Part shown: positions 49,906 through 58,864 of the stretch, piece by piece
Numbering within the stretch: position 1 is the stretch's first letter
Layout: each line of letters starts with the position of its first letter
Made by a program: the position numbers and the translations under genes
Source: QHXM01 sp032160165
Lineage (GTDB): Bacteria; Acidobacteriota; Blastocatellia; Pyrinomonadales; Pyrinomonadaceae
Assembly: GCA_032160165.1 (NCBI GenBank)
Contig: JAVHWA010000035.1
Location: 62,001 to 126,000, forward strand
Reading direction: 5' to 3'
Length of the DNA stretch: 64,000 bases
Notes under the pieces: model-generated
Databases searched by the model: none
Seen by the model: only the letters and a program-made list of their open reading frames with translations
Told to the model about the DNA's origin: nothing

Positions 49906-52452
49906 CTACATCGTGAAACCGTCAATCACAAGCTCGACTTCTTCGGCAAGGAACGGTATCGGGAGCTCGTACCTTTGTTGCAGCAATCGGCTGTTCAATA
50001 GCTCGCCGGCCGCTTCGGCATCCACCGGTCTGGAGAACAGGAACCCCTGGCCGCCTTCACACTTGAGAGCACGCAATTGTTCCACCTGCTCGATCGTCTC
50101 GATACCTTCGGCCACGACTTTGAGCCCAAGACTCTGCGCCAGAGTTGCGATGGTTCGCACAATCTCCCTGTTCTCATCCTTCTGAGACATCTGACTGACA
50201 AAGGACCGGTCAATCTTTAGGGTATCAATTGGCAAGCGATGCAAATAGCTCAGGCTTGAGTAGCCCGTCCCGAAATCGTCAATACTTAACTCGACGCCAA
50301 GTGCCTTTAATTGCCGGAGGGTCCCGGTAACAGCGTCCATTTGCTCCATCACTACGCTCTCAGTGATCTCCAGTTTGAGACTGTGGGCGTCAAGCCCAGT
50401 GTCTCGCAGAACTCGTGTAATCTGTTTTAGAAGATCAGGCTGCGTGAACTGCTTGGCGGAGAGATTCACGCTGATGAACAAAGGCGGATCTGCCGGAGCT
50501 TGCCGTTGCCACTCGCTCATCTGGCGGCACGCTTGCTGGAGTACCCATTGACCAATTGGGACGATCAGGCCAGTCTCCTCAGCGATAGGAATGAAGTCCA
50601 ACGGCGAGATGAGTCCACGCGCCGGATGCTGCCAGCGAACGAGCGCTTCAAAGCCAGTGATCTCGTGCGTCGCCAGCGAAACGATAGGTTGGTAATATAC
50701 GCGCAGCTCGTTACGCTCAACGGCCCGGCGTAAGTCCGTTTCCAGGTGCATGAGCTTCATCGCGTGATCATGCATCCCCTTGTCAAAGATTTCATGCCGT
50801 GCCTTGCCCAGCAATTTGGCGCGGTACATCGCCGTATCAGCATCGCGCAAGATGTCCTCTGCGCGGTCGTAACCAGTAGTGCTCGGGGCAATCCCGATGC
50901 TGGCGGTGGTGAAAATCTCCTGGGCTCCTAATTTGAAAGGCAACGACAATTCCAGCTGTATACGCTCGACGATCTCAATAGCCTCACTCCAGTCTTTTAA
51001 GTCCTCGAGGAGGATCGTAAACTCGTCTCCGCCGAGACGCGCAACGGTGTCGATCGAGCGAAGGCAGGTTTCCAACCTCCGCGCGATGCAGACGAGAAGT
51101 TGATCGCCGACCAGATGCCCCAGACTGTCATTGATTACTTTGAAGCGGTCAAGGTCGAGGAAGAGCACCGCGAACGAGTGATCTTTGTTGCGCTTGGCGA
51201 GTTCGACGGCATGTTTAAGATGGTCCATGAACATTGCGCGGTTCGGAAGACCGGTCAATCCGTCGTGGAAAGCATCGTGAACTAATCGTTCCTCAGCTCG
51301 CTTACGTTCCGTGATGTCCTGAATCTGGAAGATGAGATGCGACGATTCTTTTTGAGGGGCCCTTACGAGGGAAAGGCTTGAGAGCACCCACGCAATTTGC
51401 CCTCGTTTATGAAGATATCGTTGCTCCATTTGGCAGGTGGTGATTTCCTTCGCGACCAGCTTATCGATACCGACCAGGAGGGCCGCGAGATCGTCCTCGT
51501 GAACAAAATCCTGAAGAGAGCCGGATAACAGTTCCTCTTCGGAGTAACCGAGGATCTCGGATAGCGAGCGATTGACCTGAAGCCAGCGTCCTTCCGGCGA
51601 CACGAGCGCCATCCCGGCGGCCTGGTCAAAGGCACTCTGAAAATGCTCGAACGCACTGCGGTAGTGGTCTTCACTCTCCTCCAGGGCTTTCCTGATCCGC
51701 TCCTGCTCGGCAATGTGGTGCGAAAGCTCCGTGACATGGCGTTCGGCGGATTCAATGTTTTTGAGGTAGGTGAGATAGGTGACGTAGACCACAGCGACAA
51801 TTGGGATCGTTACCAAAACGGCATAAAAGCCTATTGCGCCCGTGAGCTTTGCGATAATGCCCGCAGCCGAGGCGCCCGCTACATATGTCACCGAAGACCA
51901 GAGGTAATATTTCGACCAGGTCTCCCAGATTGGCTTATTGATCTTGCATGCCTGGCAAACGGCCGCAAGGATTGAGTTGGTGAAATACTGGACCAGCGCC
52001 ATGAGGCAGAGGGCAACGATGAAACTGGGGGAATAGCTGCCATGCACAAGATCGTCGATGCTACCAAAGCACAGGCGCAGGGTCGTGACTGTGAGAAACG
52101 TCGAGAACGCCAGCATCCCCGAGTTGAAAAGGACAGTGAGGGGCTTTTTACTGATGCGAAGAGTAGAGCAGGTGCCCTCAAGGGCGGCGAGTAGGATAGC
52201 CGCCTCTCCACCGTAGAGCAGCAGCGTAAGAAAGACCAGGGTATCGGCGACAGTGACTTGCCCGCTGATGCGCGGTATTTGAACTGCGATGCGGGAACCG
52301 ACGGCCACCGTAAGGAAAGCCAGCAGAAGAAAGCGAAGATCGAGTCTATCGTAAGGAAGGTGGACAGCAGAGACAATACAGACGGGAACGCCTAAGCCGA
52401 ATATCAGCCACATGAAAGGGTTGGCAAAACGTTGTCGGTCCGCACGTCCCAT
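49906..52452 (-). CDS. Membrane diguanylate cyclase / phosphodiesterase (PAS-GGDEF-EAL)
   Basis: An 848-residue c-di-GMP enzyme. The start is placed at the ATG at 52452 (MGRADRQRFANPFMWLIFGL), 9 bp past the GNAT stop. About seven hydrophobic segments in residues 10-235 form a MASE-like sensor. A coiled segment and PAS domain follow (about 265-400). GGDEF is intact (VARLGGDEFTILLED). EAL is intact in the signature FEALVRWQHPARG, with DDFGTGYSSLSYLHRLPIDT and EGIETIEQVEQLRALK. Both synthesis and breakdown are possible. Confidence 0.96.
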   Translation of the reverse strand: MGRADRQRFANPFMWLIFGLGVPVCIVSAVHLPYDRLDLRFLLLAFLTVAVGSRIAVQIPRISGQVTVADTLVFLTLLLYGGEAAILLAALEGTCSTLRISKKPLTVLFNSGMLAFSTFLTVTTLRLCFGSIDDLVHGSYSPSFIVALCLMALVQYFTNSILAAVCQACKINKPIWETWSKYYLWSSVTYVAGASAAGIIAKLTGAIGFYAVLVTIPIVAVVYVTYLTYLKNIESAERHVTELSHHIAEQERIRKALEESEDHYRSAFEHFQSAFDQAAGMALVSPEGRWLQVNRSLSEILGYSEEELLSGSLQDFVHEDDLAALLVGIDKLVAKEITTCQMEQRYLHKRGQIAWVLSSLSLVRAPQKESSHLIFQIQDITERKRAEERLVHDAFHDGLTGLPNRAMFMDHLKHAVELAKRNKDHSFAVLFLDLDRFKVINDSLGHLVGDQLLVCIARRLETCLRSIDTVARLGGDEFTILLEDLKDWSEAIEIVERIQLELSLPFKLGAQEIFTTASIGIAPSTTGYDRAEDILRDADTAMYRAKLLGKARHEIFDKGMHDHAMKLMHLETDLRRAVERNELRVYYQPIVSLATHEITGFEALVRWQHPARGLISPLDFIPIAEETGLIVPIGQWVLQQACRQMSEWQRQAPADPPLFISVNLSAKQFTQPDLLKQITRVLRDTGLDAHSLKLEITESVVMEQMDAVTGTLRQLKALGVELSIDDFGTGYSSLSYLHRLPIDTLKIDRSFVSQMSQKDENREIVRTIATLAQSLGLKVVAEGIETIEQVEQLRALKCEGGQGFLFSRPVDAEAAGELLNSRLLQQRYELPIPFLAEEVELVIDGFTM

Positions 52453-52463
52453 GGGAATCTCGA

Positions 52464-53375
52464 TTACCTTTTCTTCTGGAGGAAAATCGTATCGTAGCAA
52501 CTGCGCACCTTGTAGCCCGCCCTTGGGTAGAGCGCGAGTGCTGCTTTGTTCCCCTCGTTGACAAGGAGGGTCACTGCGGCAGATTCCATAAGAAGCGTGC
52601 GGCTTAGTTGTGAAACGCAGCGGAGGCCATATCCTTTACCGCGTTCTTCAGGGCTGACCCAGATGCCTTCGAGATACTTGACCTCGGGCGTCTGAGCGAT
52701 GATGTCCGCTTTGAAGATCAGCCGTCCATCTTCGACCCATACCCAAACCCGGCCCTGTTCTATGCGGCGCGCGCAACGGCGACGGAACCCCTCCGGGTCC
52801 GTATCCAGAGGGTTGACGCCGCATTCCTCAAAGGCCATCTCGGCCTGTACTGTCGCGACCATATCCAGATCATCAAAGGTCGCCAGGCGAAGCCCGTGCA
52901 CTTTTTCGCGGACTTCGACCGGCCACTTTTGCTCGAAGAGTACTTCCCGACAGGCCAACCGCAGGGACTGCCCCGCTTCTGCGTAGTAATTCCAAAAACG
53001 TGCGATCGTTTCCTGCTCGCCCATGATTACGTGTGCGGATTGACATTCCTGCGCCAGCCGCGCGAAGGATTCCAGAACGGCGTCCGCGTTTCCTTCAATG
53101 AGCGTCGTATGTCCGATGAGAGCGATACCTTCAAGCGAGCCCTCATTATTGCGACAGCCATAGAAGGTGCCGCGATTGAGAGGGCTCACAAGACCGTTGT
53201 CGCGGATATAACTTGCCATGATTACGGTGTGGAGCGGACGACGGGCGAGAAATGCCAGAACTTCTTGTTCGTGCTCGCCGGTAAGCGACTGGACTGTGAG
53301 CGAACCGGCCGCTTTAGCGGGTTCTGCCCATCGCGTAGTCGCAGCTGTATTTTGTGAAGCCAGAGCTGGGGACAT
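52464..53375 (-). CDS. GNAT-family N-acetyltransferase
   Basis: A 303-residue enzyme. The N-terminal half is a GNAT-like domain without a clear acetyl-CoA loop, as in DUF4081-type proteins (VLAFLARRPLHTVIMASYIR). The C-terminal half carries the acetyl-CoA binding motif in LEGIWVSPEERGKGYGLRCV, followed by TLLVNEGNKAALALYPRAGY. The substrate is unknown. The gene directly precedes the GGDEF/EAL gene on the same strand with a 11 bp gap, so they may form an operon. Confidence 0.93.
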   Translation of the reverse strand: MSPALASQNTAATTRWAEPAKAAGSLTVQSLTGEHEQEVLAFLARRPLHTVIMASYIRDNGLVSPLNRGTFYGCRNNEGSLEGIALIGHTTLIEGNADAVLESFARLAQECQSAHVIMGEQETIARFWNYYAEAGQSLRLACREVLFEQKWPVEVREKVHGLRLATFDDLDMVATVQAEMAFEECGVNPLDTDPEGFRRRCARRIEQGRVWVWVEDGRLIFKADIIAQTPEVKYLEGIWVSPEERGKGYGLRCVSQLSRTLLMESAAVTLLVNEGNKAALALYPRAGYKVRSCYDTIFLQKKR

Positions 53376-53447
53376 GGCCGTTCTCCTTGGGGGATTGCTG
53401 AAGTCGTTGAGTCTACGGATTTATTCGGACGGAGCTACGGACCTGTG

Positions 53448-55442
53448 TCAGTAGCCCGCGTAGTCGACTCCAGAATCCACCACGATCGGCATCCAGGAAG
53501 CATCGCCATTGACCATTGCAGACTGCGCAATGACCACGTCGCCGACGATCACGCCGTCGCCGACGATTACGCCGTCGCCAACTATTACGCCGTCACCGAC
53601 GATTACGCCATCACCGACAATGACTCCAACGCTGCAGAATACGGTCCCATCACCAACGATAACGCCCGCGCTGATCATTATGTTATCGCCGACAATGACG
53701 CCGGCCGAGAGCATTTTCATATCGCCGACAATCACTCCGTCGCCAACGATCACTCCGTCGCCGAGCAGGACGCCGTCGCCTACGATCACGCCGTCGCCGA
53801 GCAGGACGCCCAGGCCGTAAATCTTTTGATACTTGGTTATGAGGGAACTGCCCGAGACATAAGTCTTGCTCAGGATCAGGCCGCGTGCCCATGAGAACGA
53901 CTGCCCCGCGATCGTGGTCTGCGGCGATGGTGCTGTAAGAGTGGTGAGGAGCGGCGCACCTACCAGTGTGGTCGCGGTCAAATCGGTACGCACGAGTTTA
54001 GCTAATCGAACCGCGCCCTCTATGTTGACCTGACCTGCGCCCTGCTCGAACGTATTGAATCCGGCGAGGGGCTGCGCCGAATACATCAGCAATGCCTTCA
54101 CCATGTTCGGCGTCAATTTGGGATTGGCCTGCAGCATAAGCGTCGCTGCGCCAGCTACGACGGGGGCCGCCATCGATGTCCCGCTGAGATACATCATCTT
54201 GCGTGCATCAGTGGAACTGACCCCGGCATCCAGGGCAGGATTCTGCGAGACGAGAAGGTTATTTCTCGCTTCAGCCGCGACGATTTTGTTACCCGGCGCG
54301 ACGATCTCCGGTTTGATCACGTTATCGTAGTGCTTAGTTCCCGTGGTATCAGTCCAATAGCTTCGAGTGGGACCACGCGAGCTGTAAGAGGCCACTCCGT
54401 CGTCGTTGCGTGCATCCGTTCCAAACGTGTTTGTCGCGCCAACGGTGATGGCGGAAGGCTCATTGCCGGGCGAATGTATTTGCCCGTATACCTTCTGCCC
54501 GCTGTCGTTCGTACCGTTATTACCGGCAGCGGCGACAACGACTACGCCGGCATCAACTAAACGACGTACCGCTTTGCACAGTGGATCATTCTTGTAAGAA
54601 TCGATCGCCGCCGCGCCCAGACTCATGTTGACAACGCGAATGTTATAAGCAGCACGATTGGTCATAACCCAATCGAGAGCTCCCAGGACTGCGGAAGATG
54701 TTCCGGCGCCTTGAGAGTTGAGTACACGCAGATTGATCAGATTGGCATTAGGCGCAATGCCCAGATAACTGCCGTTCGATACTGCCCCATTGCCCGCGGC
54801 GATCGATGCGACATGTGATCCGTGACCGTAGTCATCGTTGTTGAATCCCTGGCCGGTGAAATCCTTACTGTACGTCACACGCGTTAAGTAATTCTGGCCC
54901 TCGAACGATTTGTGACTGTTATAGATTCCAGAATCGAGGACGGCGATGCCGATGCCGGTGCCGTCGAGGGTTGTTGTTGTTGTACCGCCGACCAGTGAAG
55001 TGGTGGTCTGCTGGCGCACGGCGTCCGCGCCGGTCGTTAGTGAGACGTGACCAAACGACTGTGTATCTCTATCTAAAGAGACGTATACCACTTCATCGAA
55101 GGAAGCCAACTCTCCCACAACGCTCGCCGGCAACTCAACCGAGTAGAAATTGAAGGTTTGAAAATGGGCACGTATATGCACGCCGTTACGGTTGAGCAGT
55201 GCGTTCAGCTGTCCGCTTGGTTTGCGGCTTAACTGAAGTATGACCTTGACCACACCACCATCGCTGCCGTTCCTGGGAAGGTCCTTCGATATCTTTGAAG
55301 ATATGGCGTTGTCGCCGTCGCCTGATCGGTTGCTCGAGGCGGCCTTGGCCTTATCAGTGACAAGGATGCCGCTGGTTAAAGTCAGCAGCAGCGACAATGT
55401 CGTGAGCCATGTGAGTAATTGAGAACGCTTGAAAGTTTTCAT
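53448..55442 (-). CDS. Subtilisin-family (S8) serine protease with hexapeptide-repeat tail
   Basis: A 664-residue secreted protease. Signal peptide at about 1-34 (LLTWLTTLSLLLTLTSG). An I9-type propeptide region lies at about 60-130. The triad is complete: Asp170 (GIAVLDSGIYNSH), His207 (DYGHGSHVAS) and Ser423 (LSGTSMAAPVVAGAA), with Asn308 in AAGNNGTND. A tail at 545-635 is built of six-residue units, mainly GVIVGD or GVLLGD, in 15 hexads with one 7-residue unit. This pattern fits a left-handed beta-helix. The final 29 residues have no repeat. Confidence 0.95.
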   Translation of the reverse strand: MKTFKRSQLLTWLTTLSLLLTLTSGILVTDKAKAASSNRSGDGDNAISSKISKDLPRNGSDGGVVKVILQLSRKPSGQLNALLNRNGVHIRAHFQTFNFYSVELPASVVGELASFDEVVYVSLDRDTQSFGHVSLTTGADAVRQQTTTSLVGGTTTTTLDGTGIGIAVLDSGIYNSHKSFEGQNYLTRVTYSKDFTGQGFNNDDYGHGSHVASIAAGNGAVSNGSYLGIAPNANLINLRVLNSQGAGTSSAVLGALDWVMTNRAAYNIRVVNMSLGAAAIDSYKNDPLCKAVRRLVDAGVVVVAAAGNNGTNDSGQKVYGQIHSPGNEPSAITVGATNTFGTDARNDDGVASYSSRGPTRSYWTDTTGTKHYDNVIKPEIVAPGNKIVAAEARNNLLVSQNPALDAGVSSTDARKMMYLSGTSMAAPVVAGAATLMLQANPKLTPNMVKALLMYSAQPLAGFNTFEQGAGQVNIEGAVRLAKLVRTDLTATTLVGAPLLTTLTAPSPQTTIAGQSFSWARGLILSKTYVSGSSLITKYQKIYGLGVLLGDGVIVGDGVLLGDGVIVGDGVIVGDMKMLSAGVIVGDNIMISAGVIVGDGTVFCSVGVIVGDGVIVGDGVIVGDGVIVGDGVIVGDVVIAQSAMVNGDASWMPIVVDSGVDYAGY
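53538..53810 (-). repeat. Coding tandem repeat for GVIVGD hexads
   Basis: The 18 bp unit (GGCGTGATCGTCGGCGAC type) is repeated with synonymous drift across this stretch and interrupted by MKMLSA, NIMISA and GTVFCSV units. The opposite-strand frame reads as TPSPTI repeats and is a shadow. Repeat count could vary between strains by slippage. Confidence 0.8.
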
Positions 55443-55797
55443 TTGTATCTTTCTATCCTTTATGGGGGCTTCTGAGAATTGCTGATCACTCGCTGGTTAG
55501 AGCTCTACTTAGCGGTGCGAGCCAGCATCACTTTGGCAAGGCCTGTGCCGGGATCGCCCACGGTCGAAATCCACGAAATTCCTTAGGATTTCAGAAAGTT
55601 TGGACGAATAGTGGGGATCTGCCGAATCGGTCACGGCAATCATTTTGAGATATAGAGAATGTCTTACTGACGTGGGATCGGTCAGAGGGTTGGCCGAGCG
55701 GCTTCAATTGGATCAGCAGGCGGGGTGGTCCAGTTTGGCTTCCACTTTACTCTCCGCTACACTTGATTCATCCTAAAATGAGCGAAAGCCGGGCCGA
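55443..55797. other. Intergenic region upstream of the subtilase gene
   Basis: A 355 bp gap between divergent genes. GAAATTCCTTAGGATTTC near 55572-55590 is a palindrome that could be an operator or a hairpin. A short tRNA-like GGCCGAGCGG stretch at about 55692 has no fold (see rejected items). Nothing else is seen. Confidence 0.4.
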
Positions 55798-56025
55798 ATG
55801 GGTGAACTGACTGAACAGCGATGGGGAGTGCTGAGCGAACGCGGCTGCGAAGCGATCGGGCTGGCGTATTCCGACGCCCTCGAACTCGTTCGCCAACTCG
55901 CCAGCGAGAAGGTCTCTGGTCTCTCAATCATCACAAGCGACGCTGCCCGCCGCGCCTCACTCACTGAAAACGCTCCCGCCCGCGAATCGCAATCGAACGG
56001 CGCAAGACCACGAGGCCGTGAATAG
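55798..56025 (+). CDS. Small hypothetical protein
   Basis: A 75-residue soluble protein. It begins MGELTEQRWGVLSERGCEAI and has a helical region (GLAYSDALELVRQLASEKVS) then a strand (GLSIITSDAARRASL). Its codon pattern looks real but the ribosome site is poor. A TAAAAT at 55774-55779 could be a -10 box. Its last codon and TAG stop (at 56023-56025) fall inside the repeat 56019-56103. No family is recognised. Confidence 0.5.
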   Translation: MGELTEQRWGVLSERGCEAIGLAYSDALELVRQLASEKVSGLSIITSDAARRASLTENAPARESQSNGARPRGRE

Positions 56026-56103
56026 TGAATGGTGAATGGTGAGTGGTGAACGTGAATAGATGGACCTTTCTACGATTCACGATTTACTATTCACCATTCA
56101 CCC
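56019..56103. repeat. Family B short-word inverted repeat (GTGAATG type) holding both stop codons
   Basis: The left arm (56019-56060) is built of GTGAATAG, GTGAATG and GTGAGTG words. The right arm (56074-56103) is made of reverse words (ATTCACGATTTACTATTCAC, then CATTCACCC). The stop of 55798-56025 (TAG) is in the left arm and the stop of the M1 aminopeptidase (TGA, 56091-56093) in the right arm. The aminopeptidase end KGEW-stop comes from repeat words. Confidence 0.85.
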
Positions 56104-58751
56104 TTCTCGACCTGGAACCTTTTTCTAATCCGCACGCATCGTTGCAGACCGTCCACAACTTCAAGCACCTTGAGCCGTAGGTCGCGGTCGAGACTACTCT
56201 CGCGCTGAAGGAAACTTTCGACGATCGATTGCGCCTCCGCGCTGCACTGGCCGCCGATGAAAGCGCCAAGCCATCCGTTGATGAAGAATATCTTGCGCGT
56301 GCGTTTCAGCTTCGGCAGCTCTTTGAGGGCGGGCTCGAGATACGGGAGCGTCAGCGGGGCCTGCTGGATCGCATTAAAGGGGCCGAAGCTGGCCTCGATC
56401 CAGCTCTCGGCGAGTTTCGAATCATTTAGATAAGCGTCGAAGTACTTCTTCTTCGTCTCGGCATTACCTTCGGCGGCGCGCGCGGCAAAGGCGTATCTCC
56501 GGCCGTCATCCGAAGTATCCGCCTTACTCTGCGTTGCCAGCAGGCCGGGAGATGCTTCGTCATTGCGGATCGTCAGTGCAGTGATGATGTCGAACCGATC
56601 GCGCGAGCGCAATTCCATCCCTGGGATTTTGATTTCTCCGCTCAGGATCTTTTTCAGTATGGCGCGCGCACCCTCCGTCATCGCGATGCCCTGGAAAGCG
56701 CGAAAGTAGGTGATGCGCAAGCCCGCGGTCTCGGCACTCAGCATCCGACTTGACAGAAGCTGCTCAAGTTCAGGAGCGACCTCGCGCTTCTGTGCGTCTG
56801 AAAGATACCGATTGAATGCTGTCTGCACGCGGCTGAGCACGCCCTGGGCCGTCACCTCGTCGCGTTCCTTTGGAATAAGCTTTATCGCAAGCTTCACATA
56901 AGTCGCGGGTGCAAGCTCCGCTTCTCGCACACTGTCCCAAAGCGAGCCCCACAACAATGCTCGCAGGAAGACATCATCTACGTCTCCCAGCCGAAGCAAA
57001 ACGTAGTCACGGCTCTTCTCGTCCAGTAGAAACCGTCCATAGCCGTAATCTTCATAGTTGGCGAATACAAACGTGGGTCTGCGCCTGCCGACAGCTTCTC
57101 TGACGTTCGTCACCCCGCGACTTGATATCGTGACGTCGATAGTCTCAGGCTTAGCCGATTCATGCGCCAGCAACAGCCTGACGCGCAAAGGCCACGCCCC
57201 TCCTTCACTGAGGACGTCGTTCTGTTTGAGCGTCAGATGGTTGATGCGCCCGGCGCGATCTACGCTCCAATCGACGCTCACGTTTGCCACCCCGCGTCGC
57301 TTCACCCATGCCGCGGCCCACTGGTCGAGCTTTAGTTTTGAGCTTTGCTCGAACGCCTTCACAAGGTCCGCCCACTCGGCATTGTTGAAAGCATGTTCCT
57401 TGAGGAACGCCCGGACGCCTTGTTGGAATTTATCCGCACCGAGAAAAAATTCTGCCTGCCGGAGCATTGAAGGGGCTTTCAGATAGACGATGTTCCCATA
57501 CGCGGACTTTGCCGCAGAAAGGTTGGGGATCTCCTGATAGATGGGAGTCGTTCCCTTCGTAACATCGGTCGCATAAGCTCCAGGTTTCGTACGCTGGTAG
57601 AAAACTTTCCATGCGTCGTATTGCGGGAGGACCTTCTCGATCGCCTTATAGGCCATGAAGGTGGCGAAGCCTTCTTTCAGCCAGAGGTCATCGAACCATC
57701 GCATGGTCACCAGATCGCCAAACCACTGATGCGCGGCTTCGTGGCAGATGAGTTCGGCGCGCGCCGCGAAATCGTTCGCGGTCGGATCAGAGGGAAAGAA
57801 GACGCCCTGTTCGCGCAGAAAGGTTGCGCCCGCGTGCTCCATCCCGCCGTACGCAAACTCCGGAACGATGACGATGTCGTATTTGGGAAAAGGGTATTTG
57901 AAATCGAAGTAGGTTGCGAGAAAGCTCAGACACTCGCGGTGAAGACGAAAGACTTCTTCCACATCTTTTTTGGCGCGCTCGGCTTTCGATTTGCGCACGA
58001 AGAGACGCATAGGAATCTGCGAGCTCTCGTCTTTGAACTCCGCGAAAGGTCCGGCGGCGAAGGCGAAGAGATACGTGCTAAGCGGCTCGGTTTCGCTAAA
58101 CTGCCAAAAGCTGTTCGTCCCGCTACGCGTCACGATGCCTGCCGTTGTGTTCGAGATTACCTTCCACGCGGTGGGCGCGGCCACCCTTAGGGAAAACCTT
58201 GCCTTCAAATCCGGTTGGTCGAAACAGGGAAACGCCGTGCTCGCGTCCGAGGGCACAAACAGCGTGTAGATGTATTCCGATTTGTCTTCGCGATCGAGGT
58301 ATCGCGTCACCGCGCTTCCCGAAGGTGAGATGGGAGATTCAAACTTGAGCCGGATGACGTTCTCGCCTTTTACGAGATAGGTCCCCGGAATCAGGATATG
58401 ATCGTTCACCTCCCTCGACTCTTTGACTTCGCGTCCGTTGACTTCCAGGTCCCAAACGCGAGCGCGTCGCTGTCCCTCCTTGGGCGTTGCAGTTCGCCAA
58501 TCAATTACGAGCTGGTCGGGTTCGCCGTCCAGCGTGACATGGATCTCCTCCGTCCCCGTCATCATCTCTGCGCCCGGCATGAGCTCGACGGTGAGGCTAT
58601 AACGAAGGTTGCTGTAATGCGCCGCGCGATAGCGCGCAAGTTCTCGCGCCACTCCGGGCTGCGGATCGGATGTGGTTTCCGGGCCCGACGCACGAACCGC
58701 GGCGCACGCGATTATGAGCAACACAATCATGAAGACCGTCCGCAAGCTCAT
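56091..58751 (-). CDS. Secreted M1-family metallo-aminopeptidase
   Basis: An 886-residue exported aminopeptidase. Start at the ATG at 58751 with an AGGGGAG site; residues 1-22 form the signal peptide (LRTVFMIVLLIIACAAVRAS). The substrate motif is GGMEHAG at about 302-308 (GAMEN in most relatives), the zinc site is HEAAH at 337-341 with Glu360 in LKEGFATFMAYKA, and a catalytic Tyr is expected near 420. The C-terminal helical ERAP-like domain spans about 560-886. It probably trims peptides in the periplasm. Confidence 0.95.
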   Translation of the reverse strand: MSLRTVFMIVLLIIACAAVRASGPETTSDPQPGVARELARYRAAHYSNLRYSLTVELMPGAEMMTGTEEIHVTLDGEPDQLVIDWRTATPKEGQRRARVWDLEVNGREVKESREVNDHILIPGTYLVKGENVIRLKFESPISPSGSAVTRYLDREDKSEYIYTLFVPSDASTAFPCFDQPDLKARFSLRVAAPTAWKVISNTTAGIVTRSGTNSFWQFSETEPLSTYLFAFAAGPFAEFKDESSQIPMRLFVRKSKAERAKKDVEEVFRLHRECLSFLATYFDFKYPFPKYDIVIVPEFAYGGMEHAGATFLREQGVFFPSDPTANDFAARAELICHEAAHQWFGDLVTMRWFDDLWLKEGFATFMAYKAIEKVLPQYDAWKVFYQRTKPGAYATDVTKGTTPIYQEIPNLSAAKSAYGNIVYLKAPSMLRQAEFFLGADKFQQGVRAFLKEHAFNNAEWADLVKAFEQSSKLKLDQWAAAWVKRRGVANVSVDWSVDRAGRINHLTLKQNDVLSEGGAWPLRVRLLLAHESAKPETIDVTISSRGVTNVREAVGRRRPTFVFANYEDYGYGRFLLDEKSRDYVLLRLGDVDDVFLRALLWGSLWDSVREAELAPATYVKLAIKLIPKERDEVTAQGVLSRVQTAFNRYLSDAQKREVAPELEQLLSSRMLSAETAGLRITYFRAFQGIAMTEGARAILKKILSGEIKIPGMELRSRDRFDIITALTIRNDEASPGLLATQSKADTSDDGRRYAFAARAAEGNAETKKKYFDAYLNDSKLAESWIEASFGPFNAIQQAPLTLPYLEPALKELPKLKRTRKIFFINGWLGAFIGGQCSAEAQSIVESFLQRESSLDRDLRLKVLEVVDGLQRCVRIRKRFQVEKGEW

Positions 58752-58864
58752 TGATGAACTCCCCTCAGGTTGTGAGGCGACTTGGTCACAGGCGTTTAGA
58801 GTACAAACTTTAGTTTGCTTGATTGTGCAAAAGCGGCAATCTAAACGCCTGTTCGCCACGACAC

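Noticed and set aside
53538..53810. Regular tandem units that could be taken for a CRISPR array
   Set aside because: The units are in frame with the subtilase, code for GVIVGD, and have no unique spacers of constant length.
53509..53820. Plus-strand frame with TPSPTI repeats
   Set aside because: It is the mirror of the GVIVGD coding repeat and has no start signal; the minus-strand subtilase explains it.
55681..55740. tRNA-Ser/Leu-like stretch (GGTTGGCCGAGCGG)
   Set aside because: Only the D-arm-like words are present. There is no anticodon stem, T arm or acceptor pairing in the following 90 bases.
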